Below, piece by piece: positions 44,692 to 53,413 of a stretch of DNA of 64,000 nt; within the stretch, counting starts at the first letter, position 1; every line of letters starts with the position of its first letter. The notes beneath the pieces were generated by a model that searched no databases, was not told the DNA's origin, and saw only the letters and a program-made list of their open reading frames with translations. A program made the translations under genes and the position numbers. Source of the DNA: Undibacterium pigrum (GTDB lineage Bacteria > Pseudomonadota > Gammaproteobacteria > Burkholderiales > Burkholderiaceae_D); assembly GCF_003201815.1 (NCBI RefSeq), contig NZ_QJKB01000005.1:62001-126000 (forward strand). The letters are read 5' to 3'.

Positions 44692-45050
44692 CGTCGCTCC
44701 TGCGCAGGCAGGAGGCTACCGGGCTGGCGCTCCAGCGGCGTTCGTTGCATTGCCGTACTTTGATTAAAACGATTGCCCTTCGTGGAGCCAGGCCGGGTCT
44801 CGGCCCGGCAGCCGAAATACTTTCTTTGCGTCGCCAAAGAACGTATTCAAAGAAAGGCGACCCAGGCGTAGCCGCCCCTGCGGGGTTCCCGTTTGTGCAG
44901 TACAAAAAATGGGAAGATCCGAAACTCGCCTGCGGCTCAGACAGCGGCTCTTCTTTTTCCATTTTCTGTACTGCACAAACGGCGGCTACACATGGGAACT
45001 GCAAAAATTCAACAACAACACCCAAAGTCAAAGTCAAAAGCAACGTCAAT
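44692..45050. repeat. Structured repeat element, copy B (family 3)
   Basis: Homologue of the element at 38566-38898. The stems are kept while their sequence changes: CTCCTGC/GCAGGAG at the start, CTTTCTTTG/CAAAGAA, and the long stem GTTTGTGCAGTAC (44891-44903) with GTACTGCACAAAC (44968-44980). In copy A the same stem has CATCAC/GTGATG. It ends in CAAAGTCAAAAGCAACGTC. The ~150 bases after it hold loose repeats of CTCTGTG, otherwise nothing. It accounts for most of the 567-bp gene-free stretch. Confidence 0.85.
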
Positions 45051-45197
45051 ACGACTTGCACGCAGATTTTTTTGATATTGGTTACTAGACAATTGAGGCG
45101 CAGAGAAATTAAATTTTGCTTTTCTCCTGAATTTCTCTGTGACTCTGTAGTACCTCTGTGTTGAGAGGTCTGATGATGTTCAAACCAGTCTGAAAAC

Positions 45198-45884
45198 TTA
45201 CTTCGACTTACCCCGTATGCCTGGCAAATGCCTCAGCCATTTTGCCGCAGCGCGGGTATTTGCCTTGATGCTGTAATCGATGGCGGCAGCCTGCTCCTGC
45301 ATGGCTTCTTTGAGCACGCTGGCGGCGTCTGCTGGCATGAGTTTGAGGTAGGCATCGGCTTCGCCATAGGCGCGGTGGATTTCCATGCCGGCTTTTTTGG
45401 CGATATGTATCATGGTCTGGTTTGAAGACAGGCAATGCATGTACAGGGTGTCAACATCGTCATTGCGACAGTGGATGGCTCCGCGTTCAAACAGTTTCGA
45501 GCCTATGCCCTTGCCACGTGCGTTGCCAGAGACTGAGACGCCAAATTCTGCCACTTTGTCCTTGTTGCTATGTTCATCATCTTCACTGCGAGGGGCGTAG
45601 GCGAGATGGCCGACGCCCACTGCATTGAAGCTGTGGCTGATAACGCCAAACACCTTGTCGCGGGAGAAATCTATGCCGTCTACATATTTTTCTACCATCG
45701 CATCTGGCAAGTAGGTGCCGAAGCGCAGTAAGCGGTCACTTTCTTCAAGGCCAAGAAAGTGTTTCATGATGCGATGCCTGTCCTTTTCTGATAATTCCTT
45801 GACGAAAATAGTAGGTTTGGAGGGCTTGTTGGAGGAATCTAGCAAGTGTTTGGGATCTTCAGGAAACATATCAGACGCATTCAT
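45198..45884 (-). CDS. GNAT family N-acetyltransferase
   Basis: A 228-residue protein with one GNAT domain in its middle. VAEFGVSVSGNARGKGIGSKLFERG is the acetyl-CoA loop (GNARGKGIG fits R/Q-x-x-G-x-G/A), and MHCLSSNQTMIHIAKKAGM is the C-terminal helix with the conserved Asn. It is preceded by a ~35-residue polar tail and followed by ~45 residues ending in RHLPGIRGKSK. This architecture resembles the acetyltransferase domain of protein lysine acetylases such as Pat, without the CoA-ligase part. The substrate is unknown. It is a single gene. Confidence 0.85.
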   Translation of the reverse strand: MNASDMFPEDPKHLLDSSNKPSKPTIFVKELSEKDRHRIMKHFLGLEESDRLLRFGTYLPDAMVEKYVDGIDFSRDKVFGVISHSFNAVGVGHLAYAPRSEDDEHSNKDKVAEFGVSVSGNARGKGIGSKLFERGAIHCRNDDVDTLYMHCLSSNQTMIHIAKKAGMEIHRAYGEADAYLKLMPADAASVLKEAMQEQAAAIDYSIKANTRAAAKWLRHLPGIRGKSK

Positions 45885-46015
45885 ATCAGCTCCTTATGGG
45901 TAGCTTTTTGTGCACTGCACAATGCATTGTAGGTGATCTGCCCTGATTATTCCAGAAAAGCCCGGTTTTTGAGAATAAACCTTCTATTCCGCGCAGTGAA
46001 ACCGGTATTTTCATG

Positions 46016-47140
46016 TCATTTGTTTATGGCTTCCAGTGCAGCTATCCTGGCTGCCCGTATTGCCACCGGGATTTGTGCTGGATTGCTGGTGTACAAACTG
46101 GCAATCTCACCGCCATTGACTTGTTGTACCACCTCCAGCGCCTTGCTCAGAATGCCTTGTGGTGGATATGGCTGTTCAGGCTCTGCATACAGGCTGGCTG
46201 CTGCATGCAAGAGTTCAAGGAAACGCTGGGGTTTACGGTAGGCATCGCAGCGTCCCAGCAAATCGACAGTGTCTGCCGCAGACAAGCTAGCTGCGTCCTT
46301 GATACATAAATGTTCACGTGCCAGCATGATGGCAAGGTCACGGCATTCTGCCGGGACCTTCAGGCGCTGGCAGATGCCATCAACGAGCTTGCCTGGCAAA
46401 TCATGCAAGAGCACGGCATAGCGCAGATGCAGGGCCAAATTTGCCTGGGCACTGGCATCGATTAATTGCATGAGACGCTGCATTTGCGCTTCTGGCAAGG
46501 CATCAATTTCTGGTAACAAACGCTGCAAGGCTCCACAACTGCGCAAGACTGCAAACATGCGTGAGGGACGCACCTCCATCAGGCCGCGAGAAATTTCCTG
46601 CCATACCCGTTCTGCAACGAGGGCATCAACTTCACCTGCAGCCACCATGGTTTGCATCAGTGCTGTGGTTTCCTGCGCTACGCTGAAATCTTGTGGAGGC
46701 GTGGCAAAGCGGGCAGCGAAGCGGGCCAGGCGCAAGATGCGTACCGGGTCTTCACAAAATGCCATCGATACATGGCGGAATATGCGGTCCTTCAGATCCT
46801 GCAAGCCGCCATAGGGGTCGATGATATTGCCATCATCATCCTGCGCCATGGCATTGATGCTGAGGTCGCGGCGTATCAGGTCCTGTTCCAGCGTGACTTC
46901 AGCATCGGTATGAAATACGAAACCCTTATAACCGGCTGCAGTCTTGCGTTCAGTGCGGGCCAGTGCATATTCTTCATGGGTTTTGGGATGCAGGAATACC
47001 GGGAAGTCCTTGCCCACCGGCAGAAAACCTTGCGCCAGCATGTCTTCAGGGCTGGCACCTACGACGACGAAATCGCGGTCTTGTACAGGGAAACCCAGCA
47101 AGGCGTCGCGTACTGCACCGCCAACGATGTATGTCTTCAT
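46016..47140 (-). CDS. cca: tRNA CCA-adding enzyme with shortened HD domain
   Basis: Class II nucleotidyltransferase that builds or repairs the 3' CCA of tRNA. GGAVRDALLG (residues 7-16) and the metal-binding DRDFVVVG are intact, as are RRDLSINAMAQDD, PYGGLQDLKDR and the nucleotide-choosing region FCEDPVRILRLARFAARF. Betaproteobacterial and enterobacterial enzymes have ~410 residues with an HD domain; this one has 374. At the HD site the sequence reads LLHDLPGKLVDGICQRLKVP. Compared with the usual HDLGK ... HHGH ... LCxRLxVP, ~20 residues including the second His motif are gone. The phosphodiesterase/phosphatase side activity is therefore probably lost. It is the third gene of the slt-GST-cca run. 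Confidence 0.92.
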   Translation of the reverse strand: MKTYIVGGAVRDALLGFPVQDRDFVVVGASPEDMLAQGFLPVGKDFPVFLHPKTHEEYALARTERKTAAGYKGFVFHTDAEVTLEQDLIRRDLSINAMAQDDDGNIIDPYGGLQDLKDRIFRHVSMAFCEDPVRILRLARFAARFATPPQDFSVAQETTALMQTMVAAGEVDALVAERVWQEISRGLMEVRPSRMFAVLRSCGALQRLLPEIDALPEAQMQRLMQLIDASAQANLALHLRYAVLLHDLPGKLVDGICQRLKVPAECRDLAIMLAREHLCIKDAASLSAADTVDLLGRCDAYRKPQRFLELLHAAASLYAEPEQPYPPQGILSKALEVVQQVNGGEIASLYTSNPAQIPVAIRAARIAALEAINK

Positions 47141-47164
47141 TGATGTCTTATGCAGTGCTAACGC

Positions 47165-47878
47165 TCAATCGTCGTGGCGGTTGTCATGGCCGGGCATGAA
47201 TTCGGTTTCCATCAGGGCTTCCCTGACCCACATGGCGACAGCGGGGTGCGCGATGACACGGTCCACATAGGCTTGCAATGCCGGTGCCAGCGATACACCG
47301 TAGGTGCGGAAGCGCATGACGACAGGGGCAAAATAGGCATCCGCAATAGAGAATGGGCCGAACAGAAATTCATGCGCGCCATACAGGGCCAGGCAATCTT
47401 CCCAGATTTCACTGATGCGGCCTATGTCAGCTTGCGAGCCTATGGTACGGCCTTTGCCAAACAGGTCGGCGCGGATATTCATGGGCATGTCAAAGCGCAG
47501 CGAAGAAAAGCCGGAATGCATTTCGGCACAGATGCTGCGTGCTGTTGCCCTGGCCGCCACATCTTCTGGCCACAGATTAAGTATCGAGAATTGCTCAGCC
47601 AGGTATTCACAAATTGCCAGAGAATCCCAGACAGTGATTTCACCCGCCAGCAAGACCGGCACACGACCGGCAGCAGAATATTCAGCGATGCGGTTGGTGG
47701 TATCCGGCTGGTTCAGCAGTATGCGTATCTCTTCAAACGGGATACCGAAGGCCTTCATCAGCACCCAGGGACGCATGGACCAGGAAGAATAATTTTTATT
47801 GCCTATCACCAGTCGCAAACCAGCGCGGTGCTGGTCCAGCAAGGCGGCCAGGGCGGGTTGCATTTCAGTATCTTGCAT
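47165..47878 (-). CDS. Glutathione S-transferase family protein
   Basis: A 237-residue protein. Its N-terminal thioredoxin-like domain has YSSWSMRPWVLMKAFGIPFEE (the YSxWSxR pattern of a bacterial GST subgroup that uses Ser or Tyr), VPVLL and DSLAICEYLAEQ (the glutathione-binding cis-Pro and Ser-Asp). An all-helical C-terminal domain contains SIADAYFAPVVMRF. The substrate is unknown. It lies 20 bases after slt and 24 before cca, so it is probably co-transcribed with them. Confidence 0.9.
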   Translation of the reverse strand: MQDTEMQPALAALLDQHRAGLRLVIGNKNYSSWSMRPWVLMKAFGIPFEEIRILLNQPDTTNRIAEYSAAGRVPVLLAGEITVWDSLAICEYLAEQFSILNLWPEDVAARATARSICAEMHSGFSSLRFDMPMNIRADLFGKGRTIGSQADIGRISEIWEDCLALYGAHEFLFGPFSIADAYFAPVVMRFRTYGVSLAPALQAYVDRVIAHPAVAMWVREALMETEFMPGHDNRHDD

Positions 47879-47898
47879 GATGTGTATGCTAAAAGCGC

Positions 47899-49866
47899 TT
47901 AAAGATTGGCAGGAATATCGGATTCAGTGGCCGTCATACCCTTGGGTACGACCACGCCCAGACGCTTCTTCAGTGACTGTGGTTTTTTCTCGAACAGGGC
48001 GGCATAGTAAGTCGCATTCGACAAGACGTTTTTGACATAGCCACGGGTTTCATTGAAAGGAATAGTCTCGGCAAAGATTGCCCCTTCCACAGGGCGCGTC
48101 AGTTTGGAACGCCAGGCACGCGGACGGCCAGGGCCAGCATTATAGGCAGCCGATGCCAGCGCCTGTGAACCACCCAGGTCAGTCAATACCATATTCAGAT
48201 AATTTGTCCCCAGGGCGATATTGGTTTCCACATCATTGACCTGGGTAGGTACAAAATTACCGAGGCCAATTTTCTTGGCAACATAACGCGCCGTCGCCGG
48301 CATCAATTGCATGAGACCAGAGGCACCCACATGCGACTTGGCATTCATGATGAAGCGTGATTCCTGGCGTATCAAACCATATACCCAGGCCATATCCATA
48401 CCCAGTGCCTGGGTAGTCTTGTACATGCTGTCATTGAATGGGGTAGGGTAGCGCTGGCTGAAATCCAGTTCGCCCTTGGTGCGGTCCGAGGTATTTACCA
48501 TGCGGTCCAGCAAATTGTTTTGCCTGGCCAGTTCAGCCGCAGCCAGATGCTGGCGCTCGCTCATCTTGCGCAGTTCCCAATTCCATTCACGCGTGCCTTC
48601 AAAGCGCAAATTCATGGCATAGAACTTCAAGGCTCTTTGCAGGTTGGGATTTCTTTCCATCGGGGCCAGTTCTTCTGGCGTCACGGGTTTGACGGTGCCA
48701 GGGACACCTATTTTCTGCCCTTGTTCTTCCAGTGCCAGTTGCCCATAGAAATGCAATTGATCGGCGATGCTGGCAAATTGTGCTCGTGCCTCTTCCTGCT
48801 TGCCTTCGGCTTTTAAGGCGCGGCCATACCAGTAGACCCAGGCAGGGTCTGCCTTCAGGCCGGCGGGCATGGCGGCGATGCTGGATTTCACCAGTTTCCA
48901 GTCACCTTCGCGCAAGGCAGTGCGGGTGCGCCATTGATAAGATTCTTGTGTCAAAGGCGCGCCTTCGGCTTTTTGCCAGTAAGCCAGTGCTTCTGGCTCC
49001 AGCTTTTGCGCGGCTTGCATGGCAATCTGCGCCCAGCCCAGGGCTTTTTCATTGTCAGTGAATAAATTTTTGTGGCGGTTCAGGGTTTCTGCTGCCTGCT
49101 CGTGATCAGACTTTGCCAGACGTCCCAGGGCGATCAGGTAAAGCTCATGGGCTGCATGTCCGGCATCCGGGGCTCTCTTGAGCATTCCAGCTGGTTTGTC
49201 GACGGCTTCTGCAACTTGTTTTTCGGATACATTCAGCAATTTACCCAGACGCTGCGCCAGAGGCAGGGCACCGTTTTCTGCGGCCATGCGCATTTGCGCC
49301 CACAAATCTTCCTGGTTGAACTGTCCGTTCGTTGTCAGGTAAGTCACCAGCGCATAGCAACCTTCGCCATAGTCACGCGGGCTATTGAGCAAATTGCGCG
49401 CTTCATTAGCTACCTTCTGTTGCTTTACTGCCTTGGACAGCAAGGAATAGCACCGCAACTGGTTATCATCAGCCACCACGAATTGTGGATATTGCTGGTC
49501 AAACAAGTCCCATTCACCACGCCTGCCCAGCAGCAAGAGCCAGTCATTGCGCAGGCGGTCAGCAATGGCACTGCCTTCATACTTGCTGATAAAGTCACGG
49601 AATTCGCTATTGGTGGTTTTTACCAGCCGTGCGCGCAGGCGGTAATAATCGACATAGGAGGGGATGTCATAATTCTTCAGCGATGCCGCATGTTGCTCGG
49701 TGCTGGCGACGTCTTCGTGGAAGGCGGCATCACGCAAGGCCATGAAGCGGTCATCATCATTGGCAATCAGGCTCTTCTTCGCGGGCGCAGCCCAGGCGAA
49801 GGGACTTGTTGCGAATCCTGCTAAGATCATCAGGCCCAGACCAGCTAAACTTTTTTTCACAGACAT
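47899..49866 (-). CDS. slt: Soluble lytic murein transglycosylase
   Basis: A 655-residue periplasmic enzyme that cleaves peptidoglycan with 1,6-anhydro-MurNAc formation. The signal peptide is at ~1-26 (GLGLMILAGFATSPFAWA). A long superhelical U/L domain of ~400 residues leads to the SLT domain with catalytic Glu in YGLIRQESRF (around residue 500), then HVGASGLMQLMPATA, NIALGTNYLN and ASAAYNAGPGRPRAW. The start at 49866 is the one that begins the signal peptide; an upstream ATG at 49926 would overlap the divergent gene. Only 33 bases separate its start from that of the divergent cyclo-ligase. Confidence 0.95.
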   Translation of the reverse strand: MSVKKSLAGLGLMILAGFATSPFAWAAPAKKSLIANDDDRFMALRDAAFHEDVASTEQHAASLKNYDIPSYVDYYRLRARLVKTTNSEFRDFISKYEGSAIADRLRNDWLLLLGRRGEWDLFDQQYPQFVVADDNQLRCYSLLSKAVKQQKVANEARNLLNSPRDYGEGCYALVTYLTTNGQFNQEDLWAQMRMAAENGALPLAQRLGKLLNVSEKQVAEAVDKPAGMLKRAPDAGHAAHELYLIALGRLAKSDHEQAAETLNRHKNLFTDNEKALGWAQIAMQAAQKLEPEALAYWQKAEGAPLTQESYQWRTRTALREGDWKLVKSSIAAMPAGLKADPAWVYWYGRALKAEGKQEEARAQFASIADQLHFYGQLALEEQGQKIGVPGTVKPVTPEELAPMERNPNLQRALKFYAMNLRFEGTREWNWELRKMSERQHLAAAELARQNNLLDRMVNTSDRTKGELDFSQRYPTPFNDSMYKTTQALGMDMAWVYGLIRQESRFIMNAKSHVGASGLMQLMPATARYVAKKIGLGNFVPTQVNDVETNIALGTNYLNMVLTDLGGSQALASAAYNAGPGRPRAWRSKLTRPVEGAIFAETIPFNETRGYVKNVLSNATYYAALFEKKPQSLKKRLGVVVPKGMTATESDIPANL

Positions 49867-49899
49867 CTTTTGACAGTTTGAGATTACATTTCTGACAGT

Positions 49900-50478
49900 A
49901 TGACACAGCCCAAGAATAGCGAACACAAAGTCAGCATGGAAACAGCACCAGGCCGCGCTGAATTACGAAAAATTTTGCGACAAAAACGTCAGTCCATCCC
50001 CCCAGAAGATAAAGCCTTGCTGGATGCTGAATTGGGAAAGCAATTACTAGCGTGGTGTGAGCATCATACGCCAGCCAGCCTGGCAGTCTATTGGCCGATA
50101 CAGGCAGAACCCGATCTACGGTCGTATTACCAGCAATTGCAGGAGCGGGGCATACAACTGGTTCTGCCGCTGGTGACAGCCAAAGACACCGCCTTGAGCT
50201 TTTTGTCCTGGCAGGCAGGGGATGCCATGACGGTGGATTCCTACGGCATTGCCATTCCTGCACATGGACGGCTGGTGGCACAGCCAGATGTCTTGCTGAT
50301 ACCTTGCCTGGGCTGGAATGCGGAAGGGTATCGCCTGGGGTATGGTGGTGGTTTTTATGACCGTACCCTGGCGGCTATACCAAGGCCCATGGCCATAGGT
50401 ATAGGCTATGCGTGTACCCGGGCAGAGTTTGCCGCACAGGAGCATGATATTCCCATGGATTGCATTATCTCTGCCTGA
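49900..50478 (+). CDS. 5-Formyltetrahydrofolate cyclo-ligase
   Basis: ATP-dependent conversion of 5-formyl-THF to 5,10-methenyl-THF. At 192 residues it has the usual length. RAELRKILRQKRQSI is the N-terminal phosphate-binding helix. LSFLSWQAGD and DVLLIPCLGWN mark the core, and the signature GYRLGYGGGFYDRTL with the ATP loop is complete. A later start at 49936 (METAPGR) is possible. It is divergent from slt. Its folate link with metF is functional, not positional. Confidence 0.95.
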   Translation: MTQPKNSEHKVSMETAPGRAELRKILRQKRQSIPPEDKALLDAELGKQLLAWCEHHTPASLAVYWPIQAEPDLRSYYQQLQERGIQLVLPLVTAKDTALSFLSWQAGDAMTVDSYGIAIPAHGRLVAQPDVLLIPCLGWNAEGYRLGYGGGFYDRTLAAIPRPMAIGIGYACTRAEFAAQEHDIPMDCIISA

Positions 50479-50513
50479 GCTGGATTTTCCTTGTTGAATT
50501 TAGTTTCCCTCGT

Positions 50514-53312
50514 TTAATTTTCTTTATTACACCAGATTTTCCACATTTCACGATACGCATTTTCCACCTTGTGACAGAAGCCAGCTTCGTCCATCAAGGG
50601 GCTATTTTTCATTTGCATGCGCAAGCCTGCGCGTATGGCGCTGAGTTCAGGTAAATTGCTGGCCAGGGCGACAACCTTGTCCACATACTCTTCTTCTGTT
50701 CTGGCTATCCATTCTGGCCGTCCCAGACCGCTCAAGACGGTGCTGCCCAGCCTGCCCATGCTGGGGCGTGACGCCAGTGTGACAAAAGGGACGCCCAGAT
50801 ACAGGGTTTCAAACAAGGTTGTTCCGGAGTTGTGCGGGAAACAATCCAGTCCTATATCTATACTACGCACAATATCCCATGGTGGGCTATGAGCTCCTAT
50901 CTGCAGGCGGCTAGGTTCTATTCCCAGAGCAACAAATTTGTCTTCCATGGACTTGCGCATGGCTTCGTCCTTGAAATTGCCGCTGTCTATCACCAGTCGC
51001 GAATTTTCCAGCCTCTTTAATATGCTGGCCCAGACCCGGATTACCTTATGGTTGATGCGCACGGCACGGCTAAGTGTACCTATCGTGACATAGCCATTGT
51101 TCAATGCTGGCAGAGGGCTGCACTCACCCATGCCTTCGGCCGGACGATAGACCAGAGACGGCGTGTCTACACGCCAGATTTGTTCTGCAAATAAATGATT
51201 GGCCTCCGGTGGCGCGAAAACCGCATCGGAAAGAAAATAATCGACTGCCCTCAAACCGGTGGAATAGGCGTAGCCCAGCCAGGTCAGGGATACTGGTGCG
51301 GGTTTGCGGGCCATGACACGCAAGCGGTTATTGCCAGTGTGGCCTGCGATATCCATGAGGATATCAATGCCGTCTGCGCGTATTTTTTCTGCCATGGCAT
51401 CATCACTCATATTCCTGGTTGGTACCCAGTGATCTACCAGTGCGCGAAAACGTGTGCTGACATTATCTTCTGAAGTGAGTTCAGCATAGGCATAAATCTC
51501 AAACTGGCTCTTGTCATGCTGAGCCAGCAAAGGCTCAAGGAAGTGCTGTACCGGGTGACGCCGCATATCTGGCGACACATAGCCTATCTTCAAACGGCGT
51601 CCAGGTTCTCTGCTATTGGTGTGCGGGCGCCATAGCTGGTAAAGACGCGCAGCAAAGCGGCGCTCATATTCCTGATAGGCGGCAAAAATTTCCTCGGCAC
51701 TCAAGTCGGGATGGTAATTCAGGGAAAACAGCAGATTGCCATAGGCTTCAGGAAAATCCGGCTGGTATTCCAGCGCCCGGCGATAGGCGGTAACTGCTTC
51801 CGGGATCATGCCCTGATCGTCGTACAAGGCACCAAGGCTATTGTGGGCATGGGCTAAATCCGGTCGGAGTTTAATCGCTTGATCGAAACAGGAGCGGGCT
51901 TCGGTCGCCCGGCCGAAAGTCATGTGCAACTGACCAAGTTCGAGCAAGGCAGGGATGGAGTTGGGGTCCAGTTGCAGGGCTTTTTGATAACAGGTCTGCG
52001 CATCGTCGTAGCGCCGCTGCTCAAAAAACAGTTTGCCCAGATAGCTGTGATAAATGGCATTGTCTTTATCAAGTTCCAGGGCTTTCCGGTAGCTGGCCTC
52101 TGCTTTGGAAAACTGCGCATTTGATGTATAGATTTGTGCAAGATTGACATGGGCCAGAGTAAATTTCGGATCATATTCCAAAGCACGCAGATTGCAGCTT
52201 TCTGCCTGTGCCAGATCTCCCTGCTCCAGAAATATCAGGCCAAGATTGCCTAGTGCATTGCTAAAGCCGGGTTGCAATTGCAAGGCGAGCTGGTAGCAAT
52301 TTTTTGCAGCCTCAGTTTGCCCCTGTGCTTTTAAAACTACACCCAGGTTGTAGTGAAGGCTGGCCTCTTGCGGATGAGAGACCAGCATCTGACGATATAT
52401 ATTCTCAGCCTCGGCAAAACGAGATGTCTGCAAATATGCATTTAACAAGGCATCCCTGGCTGCCGTATTGGCAGGCTGGCGCGTCAGCAGGTTTTTCAAT
52501 ACGGTTTCTGCTTCTTGCTGTTTGCCTTGTTGCTGGTACAGATTGACCAGAAAAAAGTCAGCAGTTGTCATATCAGTCTGGCAAGCAATGGCTTGCTGGA
52601 AGCAAGGCTCAGCATCCTGGTAGCGACCCTGGGAGGCAAGTATCATACCGAGGTTGCAGCAGGCATAATAATGCTGGGGTTCCAGCTTCAATAACTCTTG
52701 ATAATGATGTATAGCCTGGCTTAGCTGATCGCGCTGTTGCAAAAGTATCGCCAGATTGAAATGCGCATGTCCGAAATGTGGATTGAGTTCCAGGGCGCGC
52801 AGATAAGCCTGTTCAGCTTCCAGGTTTTGCCCTGTCAATGAGAGGCTGACACCAAGATTGAAGTGGGCAATGATATCTCCAGGCTGCTGGTTGATGACAT
52901 GCTGGTAACAGGCTATCGCCTCAGTAAAACGTGACTGCCCATCAAGGCAGAGGCCAAGATTGATCCAGGTGGGCAGTGATTCTGGCTTGCTATCGAGAAT
53001 GAGGCGATACATGGCCTCGGCTTCCGGCAACAGAAATTTTTCATACAGTTTGTCTGCCAGGATATCGGCAGCTAAATTTTCTGCCGGGTCCAGTTGCAGT
53101 TTTTCATAGGCGATGGCGATGGCATCACGCTGCTCTGCAAAGGCAGGCTCGGTAGTGTCACTGTTACTGTCACTGTTACTGCCATTGCTGGCAATACCCG
53201 CAGGCTCAGTCGCCGTCACAACGGGGGCTGGCGTTTCAGGAGTGGTGCTAACTTGTTGAGGTTCGGGCGTTTCTTGTGATTTTGAAAAAGTATTTTTAAG
53301 CCAGTTCAACAT
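50514..53312 (-). CDS. TPR-rich GT41 family glycosyltransferase (OGT/SPINDLY-like)
   Basis: A 932-residue protein. After a short N-terminal region with a Ser/Asn/Asp/Thr-rich linker (~18-55), about fourteen tetratricopeptide repeats span ~45-510 (for example AYLRALELNPHFGHAHFNLA, CYQKALQLDPNSIPALLELG). The C-terminal GT41 domain has AGHTGNNRLRVMARKPAPVS, LTWLGYAYSTGL, IGTLSRAVRINHKVI and DCFPHNSGTTLFETLYLGVPF, matching the UDP-sugar pocket of O-GlcNAc transferase-type enzymes. Bacterial members glycosylate proteins or are of unknown use. The start at 53312 is preferred to a TTG nine bases earlier. It is downstream of eboB on the same strand with a 101-bp gap; any link to the ebo genes is unproven. 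Confidence 0.9.
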   Translation of the reverse strand: MLNWLKNTFSKSQETPEPQQVSTTPETPAPVVTATEPAGIASNGSNSDSNSDTTEPAFAEQRDAIAIAYEKLQLDPAENLAADILADKLYEKFLLPEAEAMYRLILDSKPESLPTWINLGLCLDGQSRFTEAIACYQHVINQQPGDIIAHFNLGVSLSLTGQNLEAEQAYLRALELNPHFGHAHFNLAILLQQRDQLSQAIHHYQELLKLEPQHYYACCNLGMILASQGRYQDAEPCFQQAIACQTDMTTADFFLVNLYQQQGKQQEAETVLKNLLTRQPANTAARDALLNAYLQTSRFAEAENIYRQMLVSHPQEASLHYNLGVVLKAQGQTEAAKNCYQLALQLQPGFSNALGNLGLIFLEQGDLAQAESCNLRALEYDPKFTLAHVNLAQIYTSNAQFSKAEASYRKALELDKDNAIYHSYLGKLFFEQRRYDDAQTCYQKALQLDPNSIPALLELGQLHMTFGRATEARSCFDQAIKLRPDLAHAHNSLGALYDDQGMIPEAVTAYRRALEYQPDFPEAYGNLLFSLNYHPDLSAEEIFAAYQEYERRFAARLYQLWRPHTNSREPGRRLKIGYVSPDMRRHPVQHFLEPLLAQHDKSQFEIYAYAELTSEDNVSTRFRALVDHWVPTRNMSDDAMAEKIRADGIDILMDIAGHTGNNRLRVMARKPAPVSLTWLGYAYSTGLRAVDYFLSDAVFAPPEANHLFAEQIWRVDTPSLVYRPAEGMGECSPLPALNNGYVTIGTLSRAVRINHKVIRVWASILKRLENSRLVIDSGNFKDEAMRKSMEDKFVALGIEPSRLQIGAHSPPWDIVRSIDIGLDCFPHNSGTTLFETLYLGVPFVTLASRPSMGRLGSTVLSGLGRPEWIARTEEEYVDKVVALASNLPELSAIRAGLRMQMKNSPLMDEAGFCHKVENAYREMWKIWCNKEN

Positions 53313-53413
53313 AAGCGTCAATCTTCTTTGCTAGTAGAAAATGAGGCTTATTTTAACCAGTAATTGTTTTAGCAGGCTAAAGTAATGACTAGCGCGCTTT
53401 TGTATTCAATGCA

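Noticed and set aside
44543..45164. Several 60-170-codon frames within repeat copy B on both strands
   Set aside because: They are translations of the repeat; similar frames appear in copy A. The covariation supports structure, not protein.
53158..53181. Two 12-bp units (TCACTGTTACTG) in the glycosyltransferase gene, considered for phase variation
   Set aside because: The unit is a multiple of three, so changes stay in frame. It only alters the Ser/Asn/Asp linker.
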